From Rubrivivax sp. (GTDB lineage: Bacteria > Pseudomonadota > Gammaproteobacteria > Burkholderiales > Burkholderiaceae_C), in the NCBI GenBank assembly GCA_016707445.1, contig JADJHR010000011.1, positions 62,001 through 126,000 on the forward strand: a DNA stretch of 64,000 nt, read 5' to 3'. Positions within the stretch are counted from its first letter, which is position 1, and each line of letters opens with the position of its first letter. Position numbers and translations under genes: made by a program. A model generated the notes under the pieces. The model did no database searches, was not told where the DNA came from, and worked only from the letters and a program-made list of their open reading frames with translations. This document shows, piece after piece, positions 1 through 11,486 of the stretch.

Positions 1-2418
<2,418 letters not shown>

Positions 2419-2420
2419 TC

Positions 2421-2440
2421 ACAGCACAGCACAGCACAGC
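2421..2440. repeat. Pentanucleotide microsatellite (ACAGC)x4
   Basis: Four perfect tandem copies of ACAGC lie directly after the gltB stop codon and before gltD. The tract is 20 bp long and sits in the 51-bp intergenic spacer. Slippage here would change the gltB-gltD spacing, but no function is shown. Confidence 0.8.
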
Positions 2441-2469
2441 ACTGCAACGCACAGGACGGACGCAGCATC

Positions 2470-3947
2470 ATGGGAAAAGTGACCGGCTTTCTCGAGTTCG
2501 AGCGTGTGCCAGAGGCCTACGAGCCCGTGCCGCAACGCCTGAAGACCTGGAAGGAATTTGTCATCGGCCTGAACGAAGAGCAGGCGCGGCAGCAAGGCGC
2601 GCGCTGCATGGACTGCGGCACGCCCTTCTGCAACAGCGGCTGCCCGGTCAACAACATCATCCCGGACTTCAACGACCTGGTCTTTCGCGGCGACTGGCGC
2701 AACGCCATCGAGGTGCTGCATCAGACCAACAACTTTCCCGAGTTCACCGGCCGTGTCTGCCCCGCGCCCTGCGAAGCGGCGTGCACGCTCAACGTCAACG
2801 ACGACGCAGTGGGCATCAAGAGCATCGAACATGCCATCATCGACCGCGCCTGGGCCGAAGGCTGGGTGCTGCCGCAGCCTGCTGCCCTGAAGACGGGCCG
2901 CAAGGTCGCGGTGGTCGGCTCGGGCCCGGCCGGGCTGGCAGCTGCACAGCAGCTTGCGCGTGCCGGCCACGCAGTAACGGTGTTCGAGAAGAACAGCCGC
3001 ATCGGCGGTCTGCTGCGATATGGCATCCCCGACTTCAAGATGGAGAAGTCGCACATCGACCGTCGCATGGCGCAGATGCAGGCCGAGGGTGTGGACTTTC
3101 GCACCGGCGTGCTGGTCGGCGCCTGGCCCGAGGACTGCAAGGTCACCAACGACGCCCTGCAAACCATCGACGCCGCGCAAATGCACGCCGAGTTCGATGC
3201 CGTGCTGTTGACGGGCGGATCGGAGATTTCGCGCGACCTGCCGGTGCCCGGGCGTGAGCTTGACGGTGTGCACTTCGCGATGGAGTTCCTGCCGATGCAG
3301 AACAAGGTCGTCGCGGGCGACAAGGTCAAGGGCCAGATCTCGGCCGCCGGCAAGCACGTGGTCGTGATCGGCGGCGGCGACACCGGCAGCGACTGCGTCG
3401 GCACCAGCAACCGCCACGGCGCGGCCAGCGTGACGCAGTTCGAGTTGATGCCGCAGCCACCCGAACATGAGAACCGACCACTGACCTGGCCTTACTGGCC
3501 GTACAAGCTGCGCACCAGCTCCAGCCACGACGAAGGCTGCGAGCGCGCTTTCGCGATCGCCACCAAGGCCTTCGTCGCCGGCAGCGGCAAGGACAAGGGC
3601 CGGGTCGCGGCGCTGCGCACCGTCAACGTCGAGTGGCAGGGCGGCAAGATGGTCGAGGTGGCGGGCAGCGAGAAGGAATACAAGGCCGATCTGGTGCTGC
3701 TGGCGATGGGCTTCGTCGCACCGGTGGCCAGCGTGCTCGACGCCTTTGGGTGGCCAAGGACAACCGCGGCAATGCCAAGGCGTCGACCGACGCTGTCGAT
3801 GCCTACCGCACCAGTGTCGACAAGGTCTTTGCGGCCGGCGACATGCGTCGCGGCCAGTCGCTGGTGGTGTGGGCCATTCGCGAAGGCCGACAGGCCGCGC
3901 GGGCGGTGGACGAATTCCTGATGGGCACGAGCCTGCTGCCGCGCTGA
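2470..3947 (+). CDS. gltD: Glutamate synthase small subunit, one-base frameshift near 3750
   Basis: The beta subunit of glutamate synthase passes electrons from NADPH to gltB. The N-terminal 4Fe-4S cysteines are clear (CMDCGTPFCNSGCP near residue 50, and CPAPCEAAC near residue 97), as are the FAD site GSGPAGLA near residue 157 and the NADPH site GGGDTGSD near residue 302. The starting frame runs to a stop at 3921 but loses homology after ASVLDAFG. The expected C-terminus (VAKDNRGNAKAST ... GTSLLPR) continues in the third frame to 3947. Adding one G to the GGG at 3748-3750 restores GVAKD. This is either a true pseudogenising deletion or, more likely, a sequencing error in a G run. An intact gltD would be about 492 residues. 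Confidence 0.93.
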
Positions 3948-4025
3948 GCGGCGGACGCGCGGGTCTTGGCAGGTCGCCGACCGGCGCCACCGGCATGGCC
4001 CGGGTGCAGCACGGTCAGGGGGGTC

Positions 4026-4901
4026 ATGCCAGAATCCTCGGCTGTACTGCAATCAGGGAGCCGGGCATCCTGCCCGACGGTTGGCGTGAAGCCCGACACC
4101 TTCATCGAGATCGATCACGTCACCTTCGGTTACGACGAGCGGCGCACGATCCTCAACGACCTCAGCCTGTGCTTCAAGCGCGGCAAGGTCACTGCGGTGC
4201 TGGGCGGCTCGGGCTGCGGCAAGACAACCCTGCTGCGGCTGATTGGCGGCGTTCACAGGGTCCGTCAAGGCCGCGTGGTGTTCGATGGCGTGGTCATCAA
4301 TGTGCACGATCGTGAACAGTTGTACCAGCTGCGCCGACGCATGGGCATGTTGTTCCAGTTCGGCGCCCTGTTTACCGATCTCAGTGTGTACGACAACGTC
4401 GCCTTTCCGCTGCGCGAGATGACCGATGTGCCCGAGTCGATGCTGCACGACATTGTGCTCATGAAGCTCAATGCCGTGGGCCTGCGCGGTGCAGCCTCGC
4501 TGAAGATCAGCGAAGTCTCGGGCGGCATGGCACGCCGCATTGCACTGGCGCGTGCGATCGCGCTCGATCCCGAACTGATCATGTACGACGAGCCCTTTGC
4601 CGGCCTGGACCTGATCTCCATGGGCGTGGCCGCCAAGCTGATCCGCACGCTCAACGAGGTCACCGGATCGACTTCGCTGGTGATCTCGCACGACGTTTCC
4701 CAATGCATGGCGATCAGCGACTGGGTGGTGCTGCTGGCCAACGGCGGACGCGTGGTCGCGCAGGGCACGCCCGTCGCGCTGATGGCTTCGACCGACCCCG
4801 AGGTGCGGCAGTTCGTTCTGGGTGAACCCGATGGCCCGGTCAAGTTCCATTACCCGGCACCCGATATCGGCGCCGACTTCGGCCTCGAGGCCAGGCCATG
4901 A
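4026..4901 (+). CDS. mlaF: Phospholipid transport ABC ATPase MlaF
   Basis: This is the cytoplasmic ATPase of the Mla complex, which moves phospholipids between the inner and outer membranes. The Walker A motif GGSGCGKT is at about residue 60, followed by the signature SGGMARR and the Walker B LIMYDEPFAGLD. It is first in the six-gene order F-E-D-A-C-B and overlaps mlaE by 4 bp. The start is uncertain: the ATG at 4026 has a purine-rich AGGGGGG just upstream, while a GTG at 4086 (VKPDTFIEID) would give a length closer to the usual 270 residues. The family assignment is secure from motifs and operon context. Confidence 0.93.
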   Translation: MPESSAVLQSGSRASCPTVGVKPDTFIEIDHVTFGYDERRTILNDLSLCFKRGKVTAVLGGSGCGKTTLLRLIGGVHRVRQGRVVFDGVVINVHDREQLYQLRRRMGMLFQFGALFTDLSVYDNVAFPLREMTDVPESMLHDIVLMKLNAVGLRGAASLKISEVSGGMARRIALARAIALDPELIMYDEPFAGLDLISMGVAAKLIRTLNEVTGSTSLVISHDVSQCMAISDWVVLLANGGRVVAQGTPVALMASTDPEVRQFVLGEPDGPVKFHYPAPDIGADFGLEARP

Positions 4902-5680
4902 ACGCGCTGGCCGCGCTGGGCGCGTGGGCCCTGGCCGCGCTGCGCCGCTGGGGCCGGGCGGCGATCTTCTTCCTCGACCTGTTGCGGGCCTTGCCGCATG
5001 CGCTGCGACGCTTCAGCCTGGTGGTCACGCAGATCCATGCCATCGGCAACCGTTCGCTGGTCATCATCCTGGCTTCGGGCATGGCGGTGGGCTTCGTGCT
5101 GGCACTGCAGATGTACAACACGCTGATCACGTTCGGTGCGGCCGCATCGCTGGGCCTGGTGGTCAATTTGTCACTGGTGCGAGAGCTGGGCCCGGTGGTG
5201 ACGGCGCTGCTGTTCGCCGGCCGCGCCGGCACGTCGCTGACGGCCGAGATCGGCCTGATGAAAGCCGGAGAGCAGATCGCAGCGCTCGAACTGATGGCCA
5301 TCGATCCGCGTCAGCGCGTGCTGGCGCCTCGTTTCCTCGCCGGCGTCATCGCCATGCCGCTGCTGGCCATCCTGTTCTCGGCCATCGGCATCATGGGCGC
5401 CTGGCTGGTGGCCGTGGGGCTGATCGGCATCGACGCGGGCAATTTCTGGTCGATCCAGCAAAGCGGGGTCGACGTCTGGCGCGACGTGGGCAACGGCGTG
5501 GTCAAGAGTGCTGCGTTCGGCGTCATCTGCACCGCAGTGGCCTTGTACCAGGGCTACGAGACCGAGGCCACGCCCGAAGGCGTGGCCTACGCCACCACGC
5601 GCACGGTGGTGATCTCGTCGCTGGGCGTGCTGGGCACCGACTTCATGCTCACCGCGCTGATGTTCTCCACGGGACGGTAA
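4898..5680 (+). CDS. mlaE: Phospholipid transport permease MlaE
   Basis: This is the inner-membrane permease of the Mla system, 260 residues with about five to six hydrophobic segments. The characteristic permease motif LVRELGPVVTALLFAGRAGTSLTAEIG starts near residue 93. The gene overlaps mlaF by 4 bp and ends 5 bp before mlaD, so the three are almost surely cotranscribed. Length and motif are typical of the family. Confidence 0.94.
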   Translation: MNALAALGAWALAALRRWGRAAIFFLDLLRALPHALRRFSLVVTQIHAIGNRSLVIILASGMAVGFVLALQMYNTLITFGAAASLGLVVNLSLVRELGPVVTALLFAGRAGTSLTAEIGLMKAGEQIAALELMAIDPRQRVLAPRFLAGVIAMPLLAILFSAIGIMGAWLVAVGLIGIDAGNFWSIQQSGVDVWRDVGNGVVKSAAFGVICTAVALYQGYETEATPEGVAYATTRTVVISSLGVLGTDFMLTALMFSTGR

Positions 5681-5685
5681 AGACG

Positions 5686-6168
5686 ATGGCAAAGAGAAAC
5701 ATTGAAATCCTGGTCGGACTGTTCGTGCTGTTGGGCATGCTGGCGCTGGTGTTCCTGGCACTGCAGGCGGCCAACCTCGCCAGCTTGAGCACCGGTGCCA
5801 CCTATTCGCTGGTGGCACGCTTCGACAACATCGGCGGCCTCAAGCCGCGGGCGCCGGTGCGCAGTGCCGGCGTGGTGGTGGGCCGGGTCAAGTCGATCAC
5901 GCTCGATCCCAAGACCTACCAGGGCTTGGTGGCGCTGGAAGTCGACGTGCGATACCGCTTTCCCAAGGATTCGGCCGCCAAGATCCTGACCGCCGGGCTG
6001 CTGGGTGACCAGTATGTCGGGCTCGAAGCGGGCGGCGACGACAAGGACCTGGTGGCCGGAGACACGATCGCTCAGACGCAGTCGGCGGTGGTGCTGGAAA
6101 ACCTGATCGGCCAGTTCATCACCGGCAAGGCCGCCGACGCCGGCACTGCGGCCGGGGGCAAGCCATGA
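5686..6168 (+). CDS. mlaD: MCE-domain lipid-binding protein MlaD
   Basis: A single N-terminal membrane helix (about residues 7-27) anchors one periplasmic MCE domain, with the typical start ARFDNIGGLKPRAPVRSAGVVVGRV near residue 45. It forms the periplasmic ring that hands lipids between MlaC and MlaFE. The protein has 160 residues, the usual length. The stop overlaps the start of mlaA by 4 bp. Confidence 0.94.
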   Translation: MAKRNIEILVGLFVLLGMLALVFLALQAANLASLSTGATYSLVARFDNIGGLKPRAPVRSAGVVVGRVKSITLDPKTYQGLVALEVDVRYRFPKDSAAKILTAGLLGDQYVGLEAGGDDKDLVAGDTIAQTQSAVVLENLIGQFITGKAADAGTAAGGKP

Positions 6169-6980
6169 CGCTGCGGGCCGTGCTGCGGCTGAGTGTGGCG
6201 GCTGCCGTGCTGGCTGTGGTCAGTGGCTGCGCCACGGCGCCGGCAGGTCAATCCGGGCAGAGCGGGCAAAGCGGTCAGGCCGGCCAGAAGCCCTATGCCG
6301 CCAATCCGATCGACCCCTGGGAAAACTTCAATCGCAAGGTCTTCGCGTTCAACGACGCGATCGACGAAGCGGTGCTCAAGCCGGTGGCCCAGGCCTACAA
6401 GGACTGGGTACCGCAACTGGTTCGCACCGGCGTCAGCAACGTGTTCGGCAACATCGGAGATGTCTGGTCGACGGCCAACCAATTCCTGCAGGGCAAGCCG
6501 GGCAGCGGGTTTGAAATGGGCATGCGGGTGTTGACCAATACCCTGTTCGGGCTGGGCGGTCTGCTCGACCCGGCCACCGAGATGCATCTGCCGCGCCGGT
6601 CGGAAGACTTCGGCCAGACGCTGGGCGTGTGGGGTCTGCCGGCCGGGCCCTACCTGGTGCTGCCGCTGCTCGGTCCGTCGTCGGTGCGTGATGCCGCCGG
6701 GGTGCCGCTGGACCGCTATGCCGGCTCCACCAGCCTGTATGTCGATGTCAACACCTGGACCACCAGTGCCCTGCAGCTGGTGAACGTGCGCGCCGAGCTG
6801 CTGGCCACCACGCGCTTCCTGAGTGATGTCTCGCTCGACAAGTACAGCTTCACGCGCGACGCCTACCTGGCGCGCCGGCTCGACCAGGTCTACGACGGGT
6901 CACCGCCGCTGCCGGCCTTCGTCGACGAGTTCGCTGATTCGCCGCCGGCACCACCACCGCCGCCCAAGAAGGGCAACTGA
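6165..6980 (+). CDS. mlaA: Outer-membrane lipoprotein MlaA (VacJ)
   Basis: MlaA removes mislocalised phospholipid from the outer leaflet of the outer membrane. The signal peptide ends in a lipobox VSGC with Cys22, followed by a low-complexity linker of GQS triplets (about residues 28-41). The MlaA core begins at NPIDPWENFNRKVFAFND, the best-known block of the family. The C-terminus is a proline-rich tail ending in PPPPPKKGN. In enteric bacteria mlaA sits away from mlaFEDCB; its place inside this operon is common in Burkholderiales. Confidence 0.94.
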   Translation: MTLRAVLRLSVAAAVLAVVSGCATAPAGQSGQSGQSGQAGQKPYAANPIDPWENFNRKVFAFNDAIDEAVLKPVAQAYKDWVPQLVRTGVSNVFGNIGDVWSTANQFLQGKPGSGFEMGMRVLTNTLFGLGGLLDPATEMHLPRRSEDFGQTLGVWGLPAGPYLVLPLLGPSSVRDAAGVPLDRYAGSTSLYVDVNTWTTSALQLVNVRAELLATTRFLSDVSLDKYSFTRDAYLARRLDQVYDGSPPLPAFVDEFADSPPAPPPPPKKGN

Positions 6981-7064
6981 AACAATTTGACGCCCGGGTG
7001 AACCATCGAGACCCGGCCCGCGTTACAGAGGGTGGGGCTGGTTCCGGGCCCTGTCGACGAAAGG

Positions 7065-7673
7065 ATGACCGTGTTGAAGAATCTGTTGACTGCAACCCTG
7101 ATGGCCCTGTCATTGACCGGCACCGCATTGGCCGATACCGCACCCGACGCGCTGATCAAGCGGATCTCGTCCGAAGTGATCGACACCGCCAAGGCCGACA
7201 AGGCGATTCAGGCGGGTGACATCAACAAGATCATCACCCTCGTCGACACCAAGGTGATGCCCAGCGTCAACTTCGAGGTCATGACCCGGTCCGCTGTCGG
7301 TCCGCGCTGGCGCGAGGCCACGGCCGATCAGCGCAGCAAGCTGCAGGCCGAGTTCAAGACCCTGCTGGTGCGGGTCTACGCCGGCGCGCTCACGCAGATC
7401 AAGGACCAGGTGGTGCAGATCACCAAGACGCAGCCGATCGCACAGAGCACGCAGGTGGTCGTGCAAAGTGAGGTCAGGGGCAGCGGCGAGCCGATCAAGC
7501 TGGACTACCGGCTCGACAAGTCAGGCGACGACTGGAAGATCATCGACGTCAACGTCGGCGGCATCTGGCTGGTCACCAGCTACCGTTCGCAGTTTGCGCA
7601 AGAACTGGGCGCCGGCGGCATCGACGGCCTGATCGCCAAGCTGGTCGAGCGCAACAAGGCCGCGAAGGGCTGA
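7065..7673 (+). CDS. mlaC: Periplasmic phospholipid shuttle MlaC
   Basis: MlaC carries phospholipid across the periplasm between MlaA and MlaFEDB. The cleavable signal peptide ends at about ALADTAPD (residue 24). The mature protein has the family pattern, including VMPSVNFEVMTRSAVG and the terminal QFAQELGAGGIDGLIAKL. The ATG at 7065 is preceded by GAAAGG at good spacing; an upstream in-frame ATG at 7032 would put charged residues before the signal peptide and is less likely. It has 202 residues. Confidence 0.94.
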   Translation: MTVLKNLLTATLMALSLTGTALADTAPDALIKRISSEVIDTAKADKAIQAGDINKIITLVDTKVMPSVNFEVMTRSAVGPRWREATADQRSKLQAEFKTLLVRVYAGALTQIKDQVVQITKTQPIAQSTQVVVQSEVRGSGEPIKLDYRLDKSGDDWKIIDVNVGGIWLVTSYRSQFAQELGAGGIDGLIAKLVERNKAAKG

Positions 7674-7675
7674 GC

Positions 7676-7987
7676 ATGGCCGCGCTGCAATTGCCTGCGA
7701 CGACGTCGCTGGAAGAGGCGCCCGCCCTGCTGCGCGAGATCGACGCGGCACTGGACGGTGCGGGCAACGGCGGGCTGACGATCGACGCGTCGGCGCTGAG
7801 TCACTTCGACACCTCGGCGATTGCGCTGCTGCTGCACGCGCAGCGCGGTGCGAACGCACGCGGTATCGCGCTGCAGGTCCAGGCGGTGCCGGCCAAGCTG
7901 CGCGAACTGGCCGGTCTCTACGGGGTGGGTGAATTGCTGCCGCAGGGGTCGCTGCCGGCGCCCACAACTGCATCTGCAACCGCGTAG
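7676..7987 (+). CDS. mlaB: STAS-domain protein MlaB
   Basis: This is the cytoplasmic regulatory subunit of the Mla ATPase. The 103-residue protein is a single STAS domain with the conserved core LSHFDTSAIALLLHAQR at about residues 41-57; the Asp-Thr/Ser loop is the family's functional site. It starts 2 bp after the mlaC stop and ends the operon. Confidence 0.9.
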   Translation: MAALQLPATTSLEEAPALLREIDAALDGAGNGGLTIDASALSHFDTSAIALLLHAQRGANARGIALQVQAVPAKLRELAGLYGVGELLPQGSLPAPTTASATA

Positions 7988-8046
7988 AGGCTTGGTCGCT
8001 GCGGTTGCCGTGGGCTCCATCCGGCGCGCGCGATGGCACGGGGTCT

Positions 8047-9066
8047 TCAGGCGGCAGGACAGAACGGTGGGCTCAAGGCCTGTTGCCGATCGGTCAGCGG
8101 TCGCCATCGGTTGCCGTCTTCGGGCCGGCCCCAGCTGCCGTCAATCGCCGCACCAACGAACAGGTTGTTCGCCAGTCGCAAGCTGGCATCAGTCGGCAGG
8201 CGTTCCGGCCAGCTGCGGACGAAGGCCGCCGGCGCCTCGGCGTCGTTGAGAAAGTGGTTGTGCGTCACCACCAGGTGGCTGGCCGGGTGCGCTTGGGCTT
8301 CGGCGCCAAACGCCACAAGGGCCACGTTCTGCGTAGCCGGGCCCTGCGCCAGCAGGTTGCCCTGCAGCCAGCACTGACCGCCATTGGGCAGATCGACCAG
8401 GTACGACGCCCCGCCCGTGGCGCCGTCGACCAGCTGGTTGCAACGGATGTGATTGACCGCCGCGCGCGACTTCACCAGGTGCCCGCGCCAGCCGCCCGAG
8501 AAGCGGCTGCCGGTGAGTGACAGCCGCGCCATGCGGCCGACATACAGCAGGTGGTGCAGCAGGCCGGCGTGCCGCGGCGCGGCGCCGAATTCGCAGTCCT
8601 CGATCGACAACTCGCCATCGGCCACATTCGCCGACAGCAGGCCCATCTCGTTGTCGAAGAAGCCGCAGCGGCGCAGCGTCAGCTTCCCGCCTTCGAAGCG
8701 GATGCCGGCGCCGTTGCCGTTCGCGACACGGGTACCGCGAAACTCCAGATCTTCGATGCGCACGTCGCCGTGGCGCACGACGATCAGCGCCTTGCCCTCG
8801 GCCTCGGCCCCTGCGGCCAGCAGCACGGCCTTGCCGCCTTCACCCCGCAAGGTCAACCGGCCTTGCGTGATCACCGCCGCCTGGCCGGCATGCACGCCGG
8901 CCAGCAGTGCCAGGGTGTCGCCGTCGCGCGCCGCCGCCACCGCGCGGGCCAGCGAGTCGCCGGGTGCGACACGCAATGTGCGTCCGGTACCGACCGCTTC
9001 TTGGTGGGTGCTGCAGGCCGCGATGGGCGCTGCCACCGCCGCAGCCAGCAGGCTGCGGCGTCTCAC
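8047..9066 (-). CDS. Exported right-handed beta-helix protein, paralogue 1
   Basis: A 339-residue predicted exported protein. The N-terminus MRRRSLLAAAV...AAC resembles a twin-arginine-like signal with a lipobox-like AAC at residue 18. The body is a run of short strands with repeated turns (GDTLALLAGVHAGQAAVI, DVRIEDLEFRG, GAGIRFEGGKLTLRRCGFFDNEMGL), typical of parallel beta-helix (NosD/pectate-lyase-like) folds. The start is GTG, overlapping the stop of its upstream paralogue by 4 bp (GTGA), so the two are translationally coupled. Substrate and function are unknown. The polypeptide is clearly homologous along its length to the neighbouring gene. Confidence 0.75.
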   Translation of the reverse strand: MRRRSLLAAAVAAPIAACSTHQEAVGTGRTLRVAPGDSLARAVAAARDGDTLALLAGVHAGQAAVITQGRLTLRGEGGKAVLLAAGAEAEGKALIVVRHGDVRIEDLEFRGTRVANGNGAGIRFEGGKLTLRRCGFFDNEMGLLSANVADGELSIEDCEFGAAPRHAGLLHHLLYVGRMARLSLTGSRFSGGWRGHLVKSRAAVNHIRCNQLVDGATGGASYLVDLPNGGQCWLQGNLLAQGPATQNVALVAFGAEAQAHPASHLVVTHNHFLNDAEAPAAFVRSWPERLPTDASLRLANNLFVGAAIDGSWGRPEDGNRWRPLTDRQQALSPPFCPAA

Positions 9067-10280
9067 GGTACGGTGGCCCGCGGTCCCAGGCGGGTCTGCA
9101 TGGCGCCCGGCGACCAGGCCGCAGGCGGCTGCAGCGGCCGTGTGCCGTGCGGCAACACGAACTCGGCCGTGGGTTGCAGCGACTCGCCGCCGCCCTGTCC
9201 CGCAGGCTGTGCCGTGCCGCGCCAGCCCGAGGCCTCGGTCAGGCTGAAGTCCAGCGTGTAGATGCTCTGCAGCGCACGCCGGCGCATGCCCCAGACGTTG
9301 CCCCGGAACTCACCATCGGTGCCCGGACTGAACAGCCCCAGGCCGAGCGCAATGTTGTTGATCGCCTTGACCTCGATGCCGGCGGGCAGCCGATCTTCGA
9401 ACACGCGCAAAAACCAGCTGGGCGGCCAGGGGTTGCCGACGAAGCTGTTGTGCGAGACGTAAAGACCGCTTTTCGGCCAGGCGCTGCCTTCGCCGCCGTA
9501 GGCCACCATCACCGGGTTCTGCGACCGTGCACCCTGGCCGATGATGTTGCCGATCACCCAGGCCAGGCCGCCGTTGGGCAGGTCGATCTCGTAGGATGCC
9601 TGACCTTCGTCGCCGTCGTAGATCAGGTTGTAGGTGATGCGACTTTCGCGTGCCCGACTCTTGATCAGATGGCCTTCGTGGCCGCTGTAGAAGCGACTGC
9701 CGCGAATGCTGAAGCGCCCGATGCGGCCGACGTACAGCAGGTGGTGCAGGCCGCCCACGATGCGCGGCGCCAGCCCGAATTCACTGTCTTCGACCACCAG
9801 TTCGGCGTTGGCGTCGTTGCCGGTCAGGATGCCGTTCTCGTTGTCGAGGAACAGGCAGTTGCGCACCGTGAGCTTGCCGCTTTCGTGACGGATGCCGGCG
9901 CCGTTGGCATCGTCGGCGCGCGCGCCGCGGAATTCGATGTTCTCGATCGTCACGTCGCCGCCACGCACCACCAGCATGGCCTTGCGTTCGGCAACACGGC
10001 CCTCGAACAGCAGCACCGGCCGTTCGGACACCGCACGCAGCGTGAGTTGCCGTTGGCTGATGACGCCGGTCTGCCCCTTGTACTGCCCAGGCAGCAAGGC
10101 GACGGTGTCACCGTCCTGTGCGGTTTTCAGTGCCTCGGCCAGACTCAGGGCTGGCGCCTGCGGGCCGACCAGCAGCGTCGCCGCCGGGGTGATCGCGCTG
10201 AGCAGGGTCAGCAGCAGCGCCGCGCCGAACGTGCGTCGAACACGAGCAGCGGCAAAGGGTCGACACGAGAGCGAATGCAT
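9063..10280 (-). CDS. Exported right-handed beta-helix protein, paralogue 2
   Basis: A 405-residue paralogue of the next gene downstream. The signal peptide covers about residues 1-34 (hydrophobic ALLLTLLSAITPAA). The same strand-turn blocks follow in the same order: GDTVALLPGQYKGQTGVIS, DVTIENIEFRGA, GAGIRHESGKLTVRNCLFLDNENGI, LHHLLYVGRIGRFSIRGSRFYSGHEGHLIKSRA. These are right-handed beta-helix repeats, found in polysaccharide lyases, epimerases and surface proteins. The frame stays open for a further 1.4 kb upstream, but the ATG at 10280 is the one directly before a signal peptide. It has a longer C-terminal extension than paralogue 1. No catalytic residues could be assigned. Confidence 0.75.
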   Translation of the reverse strand: MHSLSCRPFAAARVRRTFGAALLLTLLSAITPAATLLVGPQAPALSLAEALKTAQDGDTVALLPGQYKGQTGVISQRQLTLRAVSERPVLLFEGRVAERKAMLVVRGGDVTIENIEFRGARADDANGAGIRHESGKLTVRNCLFLDNENGILTGNDANAELVVEDSEFGLAPRIVGGLHHLLYVGRIGRFSIRGSRFYSGHEGHLIKSRARESRITYNLIYDGDEGQASYEIDLPNGGLAWVIGNIIGQGARSQNPVMVAYGGEGSAWPKSGLYVSHNSFVGNPWPPSWFLRVFEDRLPAGIEVKAINNIALGLGLFSPGTDGEFRGNVWGMRRRALQSIYTLDFSLTEASGWRGTAQPAGQGGGESLQPTAEFVLPHGTRPLQPPAAWSPGAMQTRLGPRATVP

Positions 10281-10399
10281 GCTGCGATTCTTGCGCCAAT
10301 CTGGTGCCCGACGCGCGCCAAACGCATGGTTGCGGGCCCGCCAAGCGTGCCGGGTGTTGCACGGCTGGGGCTTCCCCGCTGTTCGAACGCGACGGCAGA

Positions 10400-10434
10400 T
10401 GACAAGCTTGCGGTCATTTGACAGTTTCGGGTCA
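10400..10434. promoter_or_regulatory. Tandem TGAC/GTCA inverted repeats upstream of ABC importer
   Basis: Two successive inverted repeats, TGAC-N9-GTCA (10400-10416) and TGAC-N8-GTCA (10419-10434), lie 18-52 bp before the start codon of the binding-protein gene. The second contains TTGACA at 10418-10423, which could be a -35 element. A dimeric or tandem-binding regulator is a fair guess; its identity cannot be read from the sequence. Confidence 0.4.
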
Positions 10435-10451
10435 TTCATAGGCCCAACCCC

Positions 10452-11483
10452 ATGAACAAATCCTCGCTGATTTCTGCCCTGGCCCTGGTATTGCTGGGCC
10501 CTGTGACTGCGGCGCGCGCCCAGGACGGTGGCCAGGTCAACGTGATCTGCTCGGTGCAGGCCGAGTGGTGCAACATGATCCAGACCGTGTTCGCACGCAG
10601 CACCGGCATCAAGATCAACATGTCGCTCAAGGGCTCGGGGGAGGCGCTGGCGCAGTTGATCGCCGAACGTGCCAACCCCAAGACCGACATCTGGTTCGGC
10701 GGCACAGGCGACCCGCACCTGCAGGCTGCCGAACAGGGCCTGTCGCTGGACTACAAGAGCGCGTCGCTGCCGCAACTGCAGGTCTGGGCGCAGCAGCAGG
10801 CCAGCCAGAGTGGCTACAAGACGGTGGGCATCTATTCGGGTCCGCTGGGCTTTGGCTACAACACCGAACTGATTGCCAAGAAGAAGATGCCCATCCCCAA
10901 GAGCTGGGCCGATCTGCTCAACCCCATCTACAAGGGCGAGATCCAGGTCTCCAACCCGGCCAGCAGCGGCACCGCCTACACGATGGTGGCCACGCTGGTG
11001 CAGCTGATGGGTGAGGACAAGGCCTTCGACTACATGAAGGCGCTGCACAAGAACATCAGCCAGTACACACGCTCGGGCACCGGACCGATCAAGGCCGTGG
11101 CGCGCGGCGAGACCACGGTGTCGATCAGCTTCGTGCACGACGGCCCGGGCGAGGCGATGCAGGGCTTTCCGGTGGCCACCATCACGCCTTCCGAAGGCAC
11201 GGGCGCCGAGATCGGGTCGATGAGCATCATCAAGGGGTCGCGCAATCTGGCCAACGCCAAGCGCTTCTACGAATGGGCACTGACACCGGCGGCGCAGGAA
11301 ATGGGGGCCGCAGCCAAGCAGTTCCAGGTGCCGTCGAACAAGGCCGCCAAGGTCGATTCGCGCGTGCCCGATTTCAAGAAGATCAACTTCATCAAGTACG
11401 ACTACGCCAAGTACGGTGCCAGCAGCGAGCGCAAGCGGCTGATCGCCAAGTGGGAGAAGGACGTCAACTCGCTCCCCCGTTGA
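10452..11483 (+). CDS. ABC transporter periplasmic binding protein (FbpA/2-AEP type)
   Basis: A 343-residue periplasmic solute-binding protein with a signal peptide cleaved near ARAQ (residue 24). The fold signature of the iron(III)/aminoethylphosphonate family is visible: GSGEALAQLIAERANPKTDIWFGG, then the SGPLGFGYNTELIAKKK and PKSWADLLNP blocks. Two-domain permease and ATPase genes follow directly, forming an FbpABC-like importer. Ferric iron, 2-aminoethylphosphonate and related small anions are all possible substrates; the FbpA tyrosine ligands cannot be settled by eye. Confidence 0.85.
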   Translation: MNKSSLISALALVLLGPVTAARAQDGGQVNVICSVQAEWCNMIQTVFARSTGIKINMSLKGSGEALAQLIAERANPKTDIWFGGTGDPHLQAAEQGLSLDYKSASLPQLQVWAQQQASQSGYKTVGIYSGPLGFGYNTELIAKKKMPIPKSWADLLNPIYKGEIQVSNPASSGTAYTMVATLVQLMGEDKAFDYMKALHKNISQYTRSGTGPIKAVARGETTVSISFVHDGPGEAMQGFPVATITPSEGTGAEIGSMSIIKGSRNLANAKRFYEWALTPAAQEMGAAAKQFQVPSNKAAKVDSRVPDFKKINFIKYDYAKYGASSERKRLIAKWEKDVNSLPR

Positions 11484-11486
11484 CCT

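Noticed and set aside
6246..6290. GQS triplet repeat in mlaA as a separate genetic element
   Set aside because: It is an in-frame low-complexity linker after the lipobox, common in lipoproteins.
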